Of a DNA stretch of 64,000 nucleotides, positions 45,078 through 54,738 are shown in pieces (position 1 is the stretch's first letter; every line of letters starts with the position of its first letter). The notes under the pieces are model-generated. The model was given only the letters and a program-made list of their open reading frames with translations, did no database searches and had not been told where the DNA came from. Source of the stretch: Eggerthella lenta DSM 2243 (GTDB lineage: Bacteria > Actinomycetota > Coriobacteriia > Coriobacteriales > Eggerthellaceae); NCBI RefSeq assembly GCF_000024265.1, contig NC_013204.1:1-64000 (forward strand), written 5' to 3'. The position numbers and the translations under genes were made by a program.

Positions 45078-45093
45078 TGTTTCGCGTGAAACA
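45078..45093. promoter_or_regulatory. parS site (one mismatch), last unit of tandem array
   Basis: TGTTTCGCGTGAAACA, 106 bp (three periods) after the first unit. Confidence 0.78.
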
Positions 45094-45378
45094 TTCCGGA
45101 TGCCGCGGGATGCTCTCGCAGGCTCTTTCTGCGATGGGCGCAGCATTCGATGCCCTGGGCGAGCCGTGCCGATACCGGTTTTCCGACCGCTTGCGACCGC
45201 GTTGCCCGATCCCTTCCTCTGCCTGCCGCGTCGGTGGGCTCTCTGCGTGAACGCCTCACCCGTTGCCGCTGTGCGCCTTTGGCGTCGGCGCCCTCCCCGC
45301 CGTCCGGCGATCGAACCCTCCGGAACTCATGTGGAGACCTCGAAAAGAACATGTGCAAACTCCATTTGCCTTCCAGAT

Positions 45379-45387
45379 TGATATACT
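45379..45387 (+). promoter_or_regulatory. purA extended -10
   Basis: TGATATACT forms an extended -10 about 40 bp before the purA ATG. The -35 is not clear. Confidence 0.45.
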
Positions 45388-45425
45388 GTAATTCTGTGGT
45401 TCGAACACCGAAAGGAAAAACAGAC

Positions 45426-46742
45426 ATGCCGAGCACGGTTCTGATTGGCGCCCAGTGGGGCGACGAAGGCAAGGGCAAAGTCACCGACCTGATCGCGCGC
45501 GAATACGATTACGTGGTTCGCTACCAGGGCGGCAACAACGCGGGTCACACGGTCATCCACGGCGACAAGAAGCTCGCGCTGCACCTCATGCCCTCCGGCG
45601 TCATGTACGAGCATGCGGTTCCGGTCATCGGCAACGGCGTGGTCGTTGATCCCGGCGTGCTCATCAAGGAGATGGCCATGCTGGAAGCCGAAGGCATCTC
45701 CTGCAAGAACCTCAAGATCTCGTGCGACGCGCATGTGATCATGCCGTACCACAAGGATTTCGACGGCGCCGACGAGAAGCGCCTGGGCGAGAACAAGATC
45801 GGCACCACGAAGCGCGGCATCGGCCCCTGCTACCAGGACAAAGTGGCTCGCAAGGGCATTCGCATCCAGGACCTGCTGGACGAGAAGATCTTCCGCCTCA
45901 AGTTGGAAGCGGTGCTTTCGCAGAAGAACCCCATCCTCGAGAAGATCTACGGCCTGCACACCTACACGGTGGAGGAGATCTGCGAGGAGTACCTGCCCTA
46001 TGCGCGCATCCTCAAGCCGTATATGGCCGAGACGGCCCAGCTGCTGAACGAGGCCGTGCGCGCCGGCAAGTCCATCCTGTTCGAGGGCGCGCAGGGCACG
46101 CTGCTCGACATCGACCACGGCACGTACCCCTACGTCACGTCCTCGTCGTGCTGCGCCGGCGGCGCCGCCACGGGCACGGGCGTGGGCCCCACGGTCATCG
46201 ATCGCGTACTGGGCATCCAGAAGGCCTACGTCACGCGCGTGGGCGAAGGCCCCTTCCCCACGGAGCAGCGCTTCCCCGAGGATGGCGGCGAAGGCGAGGA
46301 GGCCGAGGTCGGCGAGCTGCTGTGCAAGGTGGGCCACGAGTTCGGCGTGACCACGGGGCGCAAGCGCCGCTGCGGCTGGTTCGACGCGGTCATCGCGCGC
46401 TACGCGGCCGAGGTCAACGGCCTCACCGACGTGGCGCTGACGAAGCTCGACGTGCTGTCGGCCTTCGACACCATCAAGGTGTGCACGGCCTACGAGTGCG
46501 AGGGCAAGGTGTACGATTACTTCCCCATGCAGCAGAGCGTGCTGTTCCACGCGAAGCCCGTGTACGAGGAGCTTCCCGGTTGGAAGGGCGTTGACATCAC
46601 CGAGTGCCGCACGTTCGAGGAGCTTCCCGAGAACGCCCAGCGTTACGTGGAGTACCTGGAGAAGATCACCGGCGTGCCGGTCAGCATCATCGCTGTCGGC
46701 CCCGACCGCGACCAGACCATCATGCGAGGCTGGGATCGGTAA
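45426..46742 (+). CDS. purA: Adenylosuccinate synthase
   Basis: Catalyses IMP + Asp + GTP to adenylosuccinate, the first committed step to AMP. N-terminal [18 protein letters not shown] (GTP site), [20 protein letters not shown] and [20 protein letters not shown] are family hallmarks. 438 aa, normal. The start is ATG at 45426 after GAAAGGAAAAA; in-frame upstream codons translate the leader and are rejected. purD lies just downstream. Confidence 0.98.
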   Translation: MPSTVLIGAQWGDEGKGKVTDLIAREYDYVVRYQGGNNAGHTVIHGDKKLALHLMPSGVMYEHAVPVIGNGVVVDPGVLIKEMAMLEAEGISCKNLKISCDAHVIMPYHKDFDGADEKRLGENKIGTTKRGIGPCYQDKVARKGIRIQDLLDEKIFRLKLEAVLSQKNPILEKIYGLHTYTVEEICEEYLPYARILKPYMAETAQLLNEAVRAGKSILFEGAQGTLLDIDHGTYPYVTSSSCCAGGAATGTGVGPTVIDRVLGIQKAYVTRVGEGPFPTEQRFPEDGGEGEEAEVGELLCKVGHEFGVTTGRKRRCGWFDAVIARYAAEVNGLTDVALTKLDVLSAFDTIKVCTAYECEGKVYDYFPMQQSVLFHAKPVYEELPGWKGVDITECRTFEELPENAQRYVEYLEKITGVPVSIIAVGPDRDQTIMRGWDR

Positions 46743-46743
46743 T

Positions 46744-46771
46744 GTTCCGCCGTTCTGTCGAACGGCGGAAC
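46744..46771 (+). terminator. Hairpin directly after purA
   Basis: GTTCCGCCGTTC pairs with GAACGGCGGAAC over a TGTC loop, two bases after the stop. It lacks a T-tract. Confidence 0.6.
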
Positions 46772-46940
46772 GACTCGACGCTGCGAAGCGCCGATGCACC
46801 CGATCTCGCGGCGATGCCGACGGCTCGCGTACCGAAGTATCCCCTACGGGGACTTCCTTCGGGGCGCGCTTCGCCCTCGCCATCCCCACGATCTCGGGCA
46901 CCTCGGCGCTTTTCGCTGACGTATGAGTTCGACCTATAAA

Positions 46941-46974
46941 GCGACGAAACGTTTCACGTGAAACACTTCGTCGC
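46941..46974. promoter_or_regulatory. parS variant (46950-46965) inside a larger palindrome
   Basis: CGTTTCACGTGAAACA (one mismatch) is flanked by GCGACGAA (46941-46948) and TTCGTCGC (46967-46974), extending the symmetry to 34 bp. It lies in the 342-bp purA-purD gap, which contains no gene. Confidence 0.72.
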
Positions 46975-46998
46975 AATGACGTGCGACATGGGAACAAA

Positions 46999-47014
46999 TG
47001 TTTCACGTGAAACA
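46999..47014. promoter_or_regulatory. parS site (exact)
   Basis: Exact TGTTTCACGTGAAACA, 49 bp from the preceding variant and 70 bp before the purD start codon. Confidence 0.93.
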
Positions 47015-47084
47015 GTGGCAACACCAGCAGCACTGAAGCGCTTTTGCACGACGTAAGTAGTTTGAGGGTTTGAAAGGACCTGAC

Positions 47085-48377
47085 ATGAACATCTTGGTAT
47101 TGGGTGGCGGCGGTCGCGAACATGCCATCGCGTGGGCGCTGGCGAAGTCCCCGCGTACCGACAGCCTGTACGTAGCGCCGGGCAACGGCGGCACGGACGG
47201 CATCGCCCAGAACGTACCCGACCTGAACCCCGAGGACGGCCAGGCCGTGTTGGCGTTCGTTCGCGAGAACGCCATCGACTTCGTGGTCATCGGACCCGAG
47301 GCTCCGTTGGTTGCGGGTGTTGCCGACGTGCTGCGCGCCGCGGGGGTTCCCACGTTCGGACCGGACGCCCAGGGTGCCCAGCTGGAAGGCAGCAAGACGT
47401 TCAGCAAGAAATTCATGGATGCCAACGACATCCCCACCGCTCGCTACGCCAGCTTCACCGACCTCGAGCCTGCGCTTGCCTACGTGCGCGAGCTGGGCGC
47501 GCCCATCGTGGTGAAGGCCGACGGCCTGGCCGCTGGCAAGGGCGTCGTGGTAGCCGACGAACTTGAGGACGCGGAAGACGCCGTGCGCTCCTGCTTCGAC
47601 GGCGCATTCGGCGACTCGGGCAAAACCGTGCTCATCGAGGAGTGCCTGACTGGCCCCGAGTGCTCGATGCTGGCGTTCGTCAGCGACGGCAAGGCGCACT
47701 GCATGGCCACCGCCCAGGACCACAAACGCGCGTTCGACGGCGATCGCGGTCCGAACACGGGCGGCATGGGCGCGTACTCGCCGGTGCCCATCGTGACGCC
47801 GGACGAGCTGGCGGCCATGCACGACATCATGGAGCGCGCAGCGGTTGCCACCGCGCGCGAGTTCGACAACGATTACCGCGGCGTGCTGTACGGCGGCTTC
47901 ATGCTGACGCCCGAAGGTCCGAAGATCATCGAGTTCAACGCTCGCTTCGGCGACCCTGAGACGCAGGTGGTACTGCCGCGTCTCGAGTCCGACCTGGCGG
48001 ATATCATGCTGGCCGTGGCCGAAGGACGCCCCGACGACATCGACCTGCGCTGGTCCGAGCAGTGGGCCGTGTGCGTGGTGCTGGCCAGCGAAGGCTATCC
48101 CGGATCGTACGAGAAGGGCAAGGTCATCCTCGGAATCGACGAGGCCGAGCAGATCGAGGGCGTCACGGTGTTCCATGCCGGCACCGCCAAGAATTTCGAC
48201 GACGAGCTGGTCACTGCGGGCGGCCGCGTGCTGAACGTGGTGGCGCTGGGCGACTCGTTCGACGACGCGCGCGAGAAGGCGTACGAAGCGTGCGATCTTA
48301 TCAACTTCGAAGGCAAGCAGTACCGCAGCGACATCGGCAAACGCGCTGCGGCCGGTCGTGCCGCTTGGGAGAACTAA
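47085..48377 (+). CDS. purD: Phosphoribosylamine-glycine ligase (GAR synthetase)
   Basis: ATP-grasp enzyme joining glycine to phosphoribosylamine, the second step of purine synthesis. NILVLGGGGREHAIAWAL at the N-terminus, GPEAPLVAGVAD, IVVKADGLAAGKGVVVA and the metal-binding EFNARFGDPETQV are visible. 430 aa. The start is ATG at 47085 with GAAAGGA upstream. Its stop codon is immediately followed by the next ATG, which suggests coupling. Confidence 0.98.
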   Translation: MNILVLGGGGREHAIAWALAKSPRTDSLYVAPGNGGTDGIAQNVPDLNPEDGQAVLAFVRENAIDFVVIGPEAPLVAGVADVLRAAGVPTFGPDAQGAQLEGSKTFSKKFMDANDIPTARYASFTDLEPALAYVRELGAPIVVKADGLAAGKGVVVADELEDAEDAVRSCFDGAFGDSGKTVLIEECLTGPECSMLAFVSDGKAHCMATAQDHKRAFDGDRGPNTGGMGAYSPVPIVTPDELAAMHDIMERAAVATAREFDNDYRGVLYGGFMLTPEGPKIIEFNARFGDPETQVVLPRLESDLADIMLAVAEGRPDDIDLRWSEQWAVCVVLASEGYPGSYEKGKVILGIDEAEQIEGVTVFHAGTAKNFDDELVTAGGRVLNVVALGDSFDDAREKAYEACDLINFEGKQYRSDIGKRAAAGRAAWEN

Positions 48378-49694
48378 ATGCTTTCAGAACGCTTGCTCAC
48401 GTCCGTTGTTCGCGAATGCACGAAGAATTACCTGCGCCTCGAACCGACGCAAGAGCGACGCGTGCCCGGGCCGAAGCCCGGCCAGAAGTACATGCTGTAC
48501 ATGCACGTGCCGTTCTGCGAGCGGCTGTGCCCCTACTGCTCGTTCAACCGCTTCCCGTTCGCGGAGGATCGCGCGCGGCCCTACTTCGCCAACATGCGCA
48601 AGGAAATGCTCATGTTGAAGGACCTCGGCTACGACTTCGAAAGCCTGTACGTGGGCGGCGGCACGCCCACCATCATGATCGACGAGCTGTGCGACACCAT
48701 CGATATGGCGCGCGAGACGTTCAGCATCGGCGAGGTGTCCAGCGAGACGAATCCGAACCACCTGATTCCCAGCTACCTGGACAAACTGCAGGGCCGCGTG
48801 CAGCGTTTGAGCGTTGGCGTGCAGAGCTTCGACAACGACCTGCTGAAGCAGATGGATCGCTACGACAAGTACGGCAGCGGCGAGGAGATCCTCGAGCGCA
48901 TCGGCGAGGCCAGCCCCTACTTCACGTCGCTCAACGTGGACATGATCTTCAACTTCCCGGCGCAGACCGAGGACGTGCTGTTCAGCGACATCGAGCGCGT
49001 GGTGGAAAGCGGCACGAGCCAGACCACGTTCTACCCGCTGATGGCCAGCCCCAGCGTGGCGCGCTCGCTGGCGCGCACCGTGGGCAAGGTTGATTACGCG
49101 CGCGAGCAGCGCTTCTATGAGATCATCTCCGAAGTGCTGGCCGGCGGCGAGAACCCGCTGTTCGAGCACGGCAGCGCCTGGACGTTCAACAAGCGCGGCA
49201 CGGGCGCGGCAGGCGAGGACGCGATGATCGACGAGTACGTGGTGGATTACGAGGAATACCCCGCCATCGGCAGCGGCGGCATCACGTATTTGGGCAACAA
49301 CCTGTACGTGAACACGTTCTCGGTGAACGACTACAACGACGCCATCGAGCACGACCGCATGTCGCTGATGGGCAAGGCCACGTTCAGCAAGCACGACCAG
49401 ATGCGCTACCGCTTCATGATGCAGCTGTTCGGATTGCGCCTGGACAAGCGCCAGTTCAAGAAGGACTTCGGCGTGTCCGTGGAGCGCGGTCTGCCGGTGG
49501 AGATGGCGTTCATGAAGGCCTCGGGCGCGTTCGACCGCGACAACGCCGACGAGCTGACGCTTACGCCGAAGGGCCGCTACCTCATGGTGGTGATGATGCG
49601 CCAATTCTTCATCGGCGTGAACAACCTGCGCGATCAGGCGCGCGCAGCCCTGGTGGGTGAGGAACGCGAGCTTATCTTCGGCGACGGCAAATAA
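48378..49694 (+). CDS. HemN-like radical SAM protein
   Basis: Radical SAM enzyme with the cluster motif CERLCPYC (CxxxCxxC, residues about 52-59), SAM-binding LYVGGGTPT and SVGVQSFDNDLL. Relatives are annotated as coproporphyrinogen III oxidase or heme-utilisation proteins, but many such homologues lack oxidase activity. The ATG abuts the purD stop. 438 aa. No other heme genes are adjacent, so the substrate is uncertain. Confidence 0.85.
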   Translation: MLSERLLTSVVRECTKNYLRLEPTQERRVPGPKPGQKYMLYMHVPFCERLCPYCSFNRFPFAEDRARPYFANMRKEMLMLKDLGYDFESLYVGGGTPTIMIDELCDTIDMARETFSIGEVSSETNPNHLIPSYLDKLQGRVQRLSVGVQSFDNDLLKQMDRYDKYGSGEEILERIGEASPYFTSLNVDMIFNFPAQTEDVLFSDIERVVESGTSQTTFYPLMASPSVARSLARTVGKVDYAREQRFYEIISEVLAGGENPLFEHGSAWTFNKRGTGAAGEDAMIDEYVVDYEEYPAIGSGGITYLGNNLYVNTFSVNDYNDAIEHDRMSLMGKATFSKHDQMRYRFMMQLFGLRLDKRQFKKDFGVSVERGLPVEMAFMKASGAFDRDNADELTLTPKGRYLMVVMMRQFFIGVNNLRDQARAALVGEERELIFGDGK

Positions 49695-49722
49695 CCGTCT
49701 GTCCGCATCCGCTCGAACACCG

Positions 49723-49753
49723 AAACGCCTGCGCATCTGCCGCGGGCGTTTTT
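49723..49753 (+). terminator. Terminator after the radical SAM gene
   Basis: AAACGCCTGCG (49723-49733) pairs with CGCGGGCGTTT (49741-49751) including one G-T pair, followed by T residues. Confidence 0.85.
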
Positions 49754-49815
49754 CGTGTGTGCCGAGCCGCGCCCGGCAACGTGTTCCGGTTCGACTGCGG
49801 GCTCGGGTGTCCGAC

Positions 49816-49831
49816 TGTTTCACGTGAAACG
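49816..49831. promoter_or_regulatory. parS site (one mismatch)
   Basis: TGTTTCACGTGAAACG; last base differs. It lies in the 287-bp gap before the pilus locus. Confidence 0.82.
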
Positions 49832-49915
49832 CGCTTGTTTCCGTGTTCCGCGGAGTATCCAACGTAGACGTTTTCATCGGCGGGCACGCGTTTCGGCATT
49901 CCTCGGCAATTTACG

Positions 49916-49924
49916 TGCTATGAT
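49916..49924 (+). promoter_or_regulatory. Extended -10 of the pilus locus
   Basis: TGCTATGAT, about 57 bp before the first pilus gene. The -35 is weak. Confidence 0.45.
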
Positions 49925-49981
49925 ACAAAACCACAACGAGGGACGTTCTATTGCCTGATAGGAGGAGGAAACGGCATAGAC

Positions 49982-52900
49982 ATGGCCAAGAGGGGACGGC
50001 ATACGGAGGGCTTTACGCTCGCCGAACTTCTGATGAGCGTTGCCATCATACTCATTCTTGCTGCCATCGCCTTTCCTTCCATCGTGTCGGCGCAGAACAA
50101 CATGCGCATGTTGGAGCTGAACAACGCCGCCCAATCCATCGCGAACGCCGCCCAAGCCCAGATGACGGCCAAGAAAGTATCGGGCACGTGGGTGGATGCC
50201 GTGAAGGACGGCGACTCTTATCGCGCCTGCTTCCCCGCCGCGCTTGCGGGCTCATCCCATTCGCAAGGCGAAACGGAAGATGTTTCACGTGAAACTCTCG
50301 GGTCCGACGAGGTTGCTCCTCCTTCCGCTTCTGCTGCGGAGTCTTCCAAACGTTACATGACGGCGGACACCGCCCGCGAGCAGGGCATCGTCCCGGCGCT
50401 CGCCGTGGAGGAGGCTGTGCGCGACGCCGACTATATCATCGAGTTCGATGCCGACACGGCGCAGGTGACCGGCGTGTTCTACGCCGACGGAAGGTCCGGC
50501 TTCTTCGGATCGACCCCTGCCTCCACGAACGCCGCGAAGACGTATTACGAAACCGAGGGCGCCTCCACCGATCAGGCGGCGCGCATGGGCCACGACCCCA
50601 TGATCGGCTACTATGGCGGCACCCCTGCCGGCGCCACGCCCGAGAAAGCGCTCGCGAACCCGGTGATCTGGGTGGACGAAGCAACGGGCTGTCTGATGGT
50701 GCAGGACCCCAACATTGCCGCGGACGGAAGCGCGGGCTCCACCACCTCCACGGTGGCTATCGAGAACACCGGCAAGAACGTGGCGTTCTCGATCTCCGGC
50801 TTGAGCAACGGAACAACCATGGTGTCGTTGTACACGGCCGATGACGGTTCGGAGTCGGTTGGCTTCACCAACTTCGCCGCAGCCATCAAGCAGCAGACGC
50901 GCGACAACGCGAACGTGAAGGGCAATGTGTGGGCCATCGACCTCAACGCACTTTCGCAGCTGGTGGCGAAGGGGAATGACGGCAAGCCGGCGGCGGATGA
51001 CTCGCAGAAAGCGAAGCTCAAGCAGGTGTTCGACGCGTGTGTGGCGGGCGACGCCCTGACCGTGTCGGTGGAGACGAAGGACGCCTCGCGCAGCTGCGTG
51101 CCGGGCACGGCTGCCGCCCATGTGGAGTGGCCGAGCCCTGCGGGCAAGCTGACGATGCTAATAACCAACCCGTACTCCGTCGTCGTGGCCGGCGAGAAGA
51201 ACGAAGCTTACATCGAGCCGCAGGTGCGGTCGGCGGTCGCGGACAGCGCGCATCCTTCCATTGGGGCGGGCTTCGGCAACGGCGACGGCGTGGTGAAGGA
51301 CGGGCTGACGGTCAACCCCTTCTATGAAGATAAAGATAATCACTTCCGCGTTTCCAACGCGAACGCGCAGTTGAAGCAGGAGAACCCGCAGGCCGGCTAC
51401 CAGTCGTACGCGGGAGGCTGGATAGCCTCGTCGTCCGTGCGCGACGACGCCACGTACCGGCTCGAGGGAACTGTGGGCGCGTACAACAATCATGCGTACC
51501 AGATTTGGGAGCTGTGGATCAAGCGAGCCGACACCGGTGAATGCATGCGCGTGGGCTACTTGAACGATGGCAAGTGGGAATGGGGCGTGTTCAACCAGAA
51601 GGGGGTCAACTACGACTACCGTTTCCTGAACGACTGCTTCACCTGGTACGGAACGAATGAAACGGGCGATGCTTCGGGTACCCTTGCCGGAACCGATACC
51701 GATACGAACAACGTCATATCCCTGCGCCTCGATGTGCAGAAGTTCTACGCCGAGGCCGAGAACCATAAGAACCACGGCTTGGCCGACGAGGACGGCAATG
51801 CAACGGTGTACGTGCGCACGGCTCCGAAGGCATCCGAAGTCCAGGCGTACTTCAACAAGCTGGCGGTTCCTGAACCGGCTTCGGTTGAGAATCCGTTGAA
51901 GGCTGCCTATCTGAGCGGCAGCGCCCAGGAGACCGGCTCGCGCACCGCGGATACCCCGTCGGTCACGGCACGCGCCGCGTTCGAAGGCGAGTTCGGCGCC
52001 TCATCGTCCGACGTGTCGTGGGCGGTGTCCCAAACCACGACCGCCGGGTTTTCCCAGGGGAGCGAATACCTGAGCACCGCCGCCACCGTGCCGGTGCGGG
52101 TGTACTACTCCATCGCCCCCGGGGTTGGTTTCGCGAACATCAGATCTTACGATAACGGCAACGGCAGCGGGTACCTAAGCGGCGTGCTCAGCACGCGCTT
52201 GACCAACGTCTCGCTTTGGCTGTATCGCGGTCCCTCTATCAACGATCTTGCCGTTATGCCACCCGCCCTTCTGAAGAACTACAAGGGGTTGGAGTTCTCG
52301 TGCCGCCAAGGAAGTACGTACGACTTCAAGATAACCACCCAAGAAGACTACCGCTTCTACCGGGCGCTCGCATACACCGTCGAGAATGGAAGTGCGCCGC
52401 CATCTCAATACGTCCCGCACGCATCGGCAAGCGATGAGAGCGTCGCGAAAATCGCCGCCGCCGAAAACTACGAAACGGACGATAAGCTGTACACGTTCAA
52501 AGGGTGGACAACCAAGGATACCATGTCGGGTGCAGAACTTCTCGTCGAAGCAGACAAGCTGGTTTCCGACTACGACGGACTCAGCTACCAAGGCACGACG
52601 CTTGTCGCAAGCTACGACGAGCGGAAGAAGGTGCAGCCGTCTTTGGGCATGATGTACATAGAAACCGGCACCGACAAAACGGGTTCGCCGGCGTACGGTT
52701 ACTATGGGTATATCGAGAACAACGCGGCTGCGGTCGAAAACTTGCTGTCCAACGAGTACTCCGTCACCGACGGTGGCTATTACGTGGTGGTTCCCACTGG
52801 CAGCAATCAGCCGAAAATGACGGGCAGAGGCGACATCCCGAACTATCTCAAGGACTTCTCCGACGTGCTGCAGGGTTTGTCCATCGAAGGAGGCTTATAC

Positions 52901-54097
52901 GATTGCTATCGCATCACGGTGAGCGATAAAGACGTGGGGCAAAACCGCCCGTACGACAAATATAAACTGAAGAATCAGACACTGTCGTTCAAGGCTGATA
53001 TTCAGACAGGTGCGAGCACGGTCTCCGTCGAGGGCACGTACACGGTGAACTTCGCATTCGCTTGCGCTGTCGAAACGAATGAAGAGGCCGCCCTTTCATG
53101 GGGAACGAGCGTTTCGCCCTGGAACGTTCGACTGGGACGGCAGTTCGTCGGCAATTTGACAGCTGGAAGCAACAATGTGCAGGGGAAGTATGCTCAATAT
53201 AACTGCTTTATCCAAACGCGGAACATCGATTTGGCCGATGCGCCTGTCGTGAGCACGTCTAAATTCACTCAGCCGTTCTTAGGCTCGACGTACGACGGAG
53301 GCGGCAACAGCATATTCGGAATACCGTACCGACTGGCACATGAAGGGATTACCGGTGAGAACCAGGGAAGAAACGGTCTGTTTCTTGATGTTGGCGGGGA
53401 GAGCCTGATTAAAAACGTGAACATCGTGCTGGATCCCACCGATGAAGGCTCAGAGTATGTGTTCGTTTCCACCCATGGAAGCAAACTTCGATTCGGACTC
53501 CTCGTCGGGTCGATTGACGGAGACGGAGCCGATATTCAAAACTGCACGGTCGGCGTTGCCGGCAAGGAGACGGCTACGCTTAGGATCATCAAAAAGGGTA
53601 CAGGTGGCGAGGCGTATATCGGCGGTTTGGTGGGCTATGCAAGTCAAGCCAATGTGAGCGATCTATCGGTCAAGAATCTTCGTATTGAGGTTGTCGCCGA
53701 TGTCGAAGCATGGAAAACCTCTCCCGCGATCGGGGGGATCTTCGGCTACGGCTCGCAGTTGAACATGTCGAGGAGCTCCGTCGATGGCTTCGCATGCGCT
53801 CTTTTCCAGCCTACGTTCGTTAACGAGAAATATCCCAGCCAAAACACGCGCATCCATTTCGGCGGTTTGGTCGGCAGCGCTCAAATGGCAGTCATTAGCC
53901 AGAACGTGAAGAGCAACGCGGTTCTGCAGGTTCCTGCCGGCCAGTTGCGAGATTCTGTTGTTGCTGGGCGGTACGTTGGGCAAGCATCAATGAGCGCGGT
54001 TGCTCAGAACGAATCCGGGCAGGTGTTCGTCAAATACGGCGACCCGAGTGAAGGCGGGGAAACCGTTGAGGTGACTGCCGACGTCGGGGTGCAGTAA
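49982..54097 (+). CDS. Giant type IV prepilin-adhesin
   Basis: 1371 aa, against 130-200 for a normal pilin. The N-terminus is a class III prepilin signal: basic leader, cleavage after Gly in GFTLAELLMSVAI, Glu at mature position 5, then about 20 hydrophobic residues. The rest is exported. Residues about 340-1050 are strand-rich; the C-terminal about 300 residues contain repeated GGLVG-type blocks (FGLLVGSIDGDG, IGGLVGYASQAN, GGIFGYGSQLN, FGGLVGSAQMA) like GLUG/beta-helix adhesins. It is probably a tip adhesin or initiator. A parS variant at 50281 is read in frame as DVSRET. RBS AGGAGGAAA. Confidence 0.88.
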   Translation: MAKRGRHTEGFTLAELLMSVAIILILAAIAFPSIVSAQNNMRMLELNNAAQSIANAAQAQMTAKKVSGTWVDAVKDGDSYRACFPAALAGSSHSQGETEDVSRETLGSDEVAPPSASAAESSKRYMTADTAREQGIVPALAVEEAVRDADYIIEFDADTAQVTGVFYADGRSGFFGSTPASTNAAKTYYETEGASTDQAARMGHDPMIGYYGGTPAGATPEKALANPVIWVDEATGCLMVQDPNIAADGSAGSTTSTVAIENTGKNVAFSISGLSNGTTMVSLYTADDGSESVGFTNFAAAIKQQTRDNANVKGNVWAIDLNALSQLVAKGNDGKPAADDSQKAKLKQVFDACVAGDALTVSVETKDASRSCVPGTAAAHVEWPSPAGKLTMLITNPYSVVVAGEKNEAYIEPQVRSAVADSAHPSIGAGFGNGDGVVKDGLTVNPFYEDKDNHFRVSNANAQLKQENPQAGYQSYAGGWIASSSVRDDATYRLEGTVGAYNNHAYQIWELWIKRADTGECMRVGYLNDGKWEWGVFNQKGVNYDYRFLNDCFTWYGTNETGDASGTLAGTDTDTNNVISLRLDVQKFYAEAENHKNHGLADEDGNATVYVRTAPKASEVQAYFNKLAVPEPASVENPLKAAYLSGSAQETGSRTADTPSVTARAAFEGEFGASSSDVSWAVSQTTTAGFSQGSEYLSTAATVPVRVYYSIAPGVGFANIRSYDNGNGSGYLSGVLSTRLTNVSLWLYRGPSINDLAVMPPALLKNYKGLEFSCRQGSTYDFKITTQEDYRFYRALAYTVENGSAPPSQYVPHASASDESVAKIAAAENYETDDKLYTFKGWTTKDTMSGAELLVEADKLVSDYDGLSYQGTTLVASYDERKKVQPSLGMMYIETGTDKTGSPAYGYYGYIENNAAAVENLLSNEYSVTDGGYYVVVPTGSNQPKMTGRGDIPNYLKDFSDVLQGLSIEGGLYDCYRITVSDKDVGQNRPYDKYKLKNQTLSFKADIQTGASTVSVEGTYTVNFAFACAVETNEEAALSWGTSVSPWNVRLGRQFVGNLTAGSNNVQGKYAQYNCFIQTRNIDLADAPVVSTSKFTQPFLGSTYDGGGNSIFGIPYRLAHEGITGENQGRNGLFLDVGGESLIKNVNIVLDPTDEGSEYVFVSTHGSKLRFGLLVGSIDGDGADIQNCTVGVAGKETATLRIIKKGTGGEAYIGGLVGYASQANVSDLSVKNLRIEVVADVEAWKTSPAIGGIFGYGSQLNMSRSSVDGFACALFQPTFVNEKYPSQNTRIHFGGLVGSAQMAVISQNVKSNAVLQVPAGQLRDSVVAGRYVGQASMSAVAQNESGQVFVKYGDPSEGGETVEVTADVGVQ
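50281..50296. promoter_or_regulatory. parS site (one mismatch) inside the giant pilin gene
   Basis: TGTTTCACGTGAAACT; the last base differs from the consensus. It is the most distal ParB-type site found in the window. Confidence 0.78.
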
Positions 54098-54738
54098 TGA
54101 CAAAAGCTCGCAACATCCTTCGTGACACTTCCGGGGCTTCTATTGTCATTGCGCTGGTGTTCTTCCTTATTTGCGGCATCATCGGGTCGGTGGTGATGAC
54201 GGCTGCCTCGGTGCAGGCCAAGGCAGCGCAGACGCATGTGGACTTGCAGCAGAAAGAGTACGCGATGCAGTCGGCAGCGAAGCTGATGGCTCAGCAGCTG
54301 GGCGGCGAGGATGCTGTCTGGGAGGAGAAATCGGTAGTCGTTAAAATCGCCTACGATACCGCAGGTGAGGCGAGTGTCGATACGAATAGCTTGCGTTCGA
54401 TGATCGGCCAGAGTTTCTGGACCGAACGGCGCACGAAGGACATCCTCGCCGCCCGCGCGGAGGGGAAGGATTACGTGCTGGGAAGCTCCGCATCCAACCG
54501 GTTGCTCATCGACCCTCCAAGCGAAGCGGGGGGTCTCGCCCCGGTGTACGGCTGTATCACGGTGGATCCCGACCTCAACATCACCGTGGAGTTGTCGCTC
54601 GATTCCGCTTTCGCGGCGGATTCCCCCTACAACACCACCATCTCCATCCAATGCACGCCCACGTTCGATAGCCAAGGCCGCGTGACGGTGATCGAGTACG
54701 GCGACAACACCACCGTGAAGAAGACGGAGGCGGCGTGA
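54097..54738 (+). CDS. Pilus-locus membrane-anchored protein (PilX-like)
   Basis: 213 aa with one N-terminal hydrophobic segment (GASIVIALVFFLICGIIGSVVM) after a short basic leader, then a soluble extracytoplasmic domain. The position and profile match PilX/minor-pilin-type components, although no consensus prepilin cleavage site with Glu5 is present. It overlaps the giant prepilin by one base (TAATG). A role in pilus assembly is inferred from context. Confidence 0.7.
   Translation: MTKARNILRDTSGASIVIALVFFLICGIIGSVVMTAASVQAKAAQTHVDLQQKEYAMQSAAKLMAQQLGGEDAVWEEKSVVVKIAYDTAGEASVDTNSLRSMIGQSFWTERRTKDILAARAEGKDYVLGSSASNRLLIDPPSEAGGLAPVYGCITVDPDLNITVELSLDSAFAADSPYNTTISIQCTPTFDSQGRVTVIEYGDNTTVKKTEAA

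Larger units (their letters stand above)
44924..45425. other. Intergenic region with parS array and purA leader
   Basis: 502 bp without a gene. 44972-45093 holds a run of ParB-type palindromes at 35-36-bp spacing: one exact, one single-mismatch, one two-mismatch and one heavily decayed unit. The rest shows nothing gene-like until the purA promoter. Confidence 0.7.

Noticed and set aside
45327-48176. 949-codon minus-strand ORF across purA and purD
   Set aside because: Opposite to two unmistakable enzymes; low-stop frame typical of GC-rich antisense.
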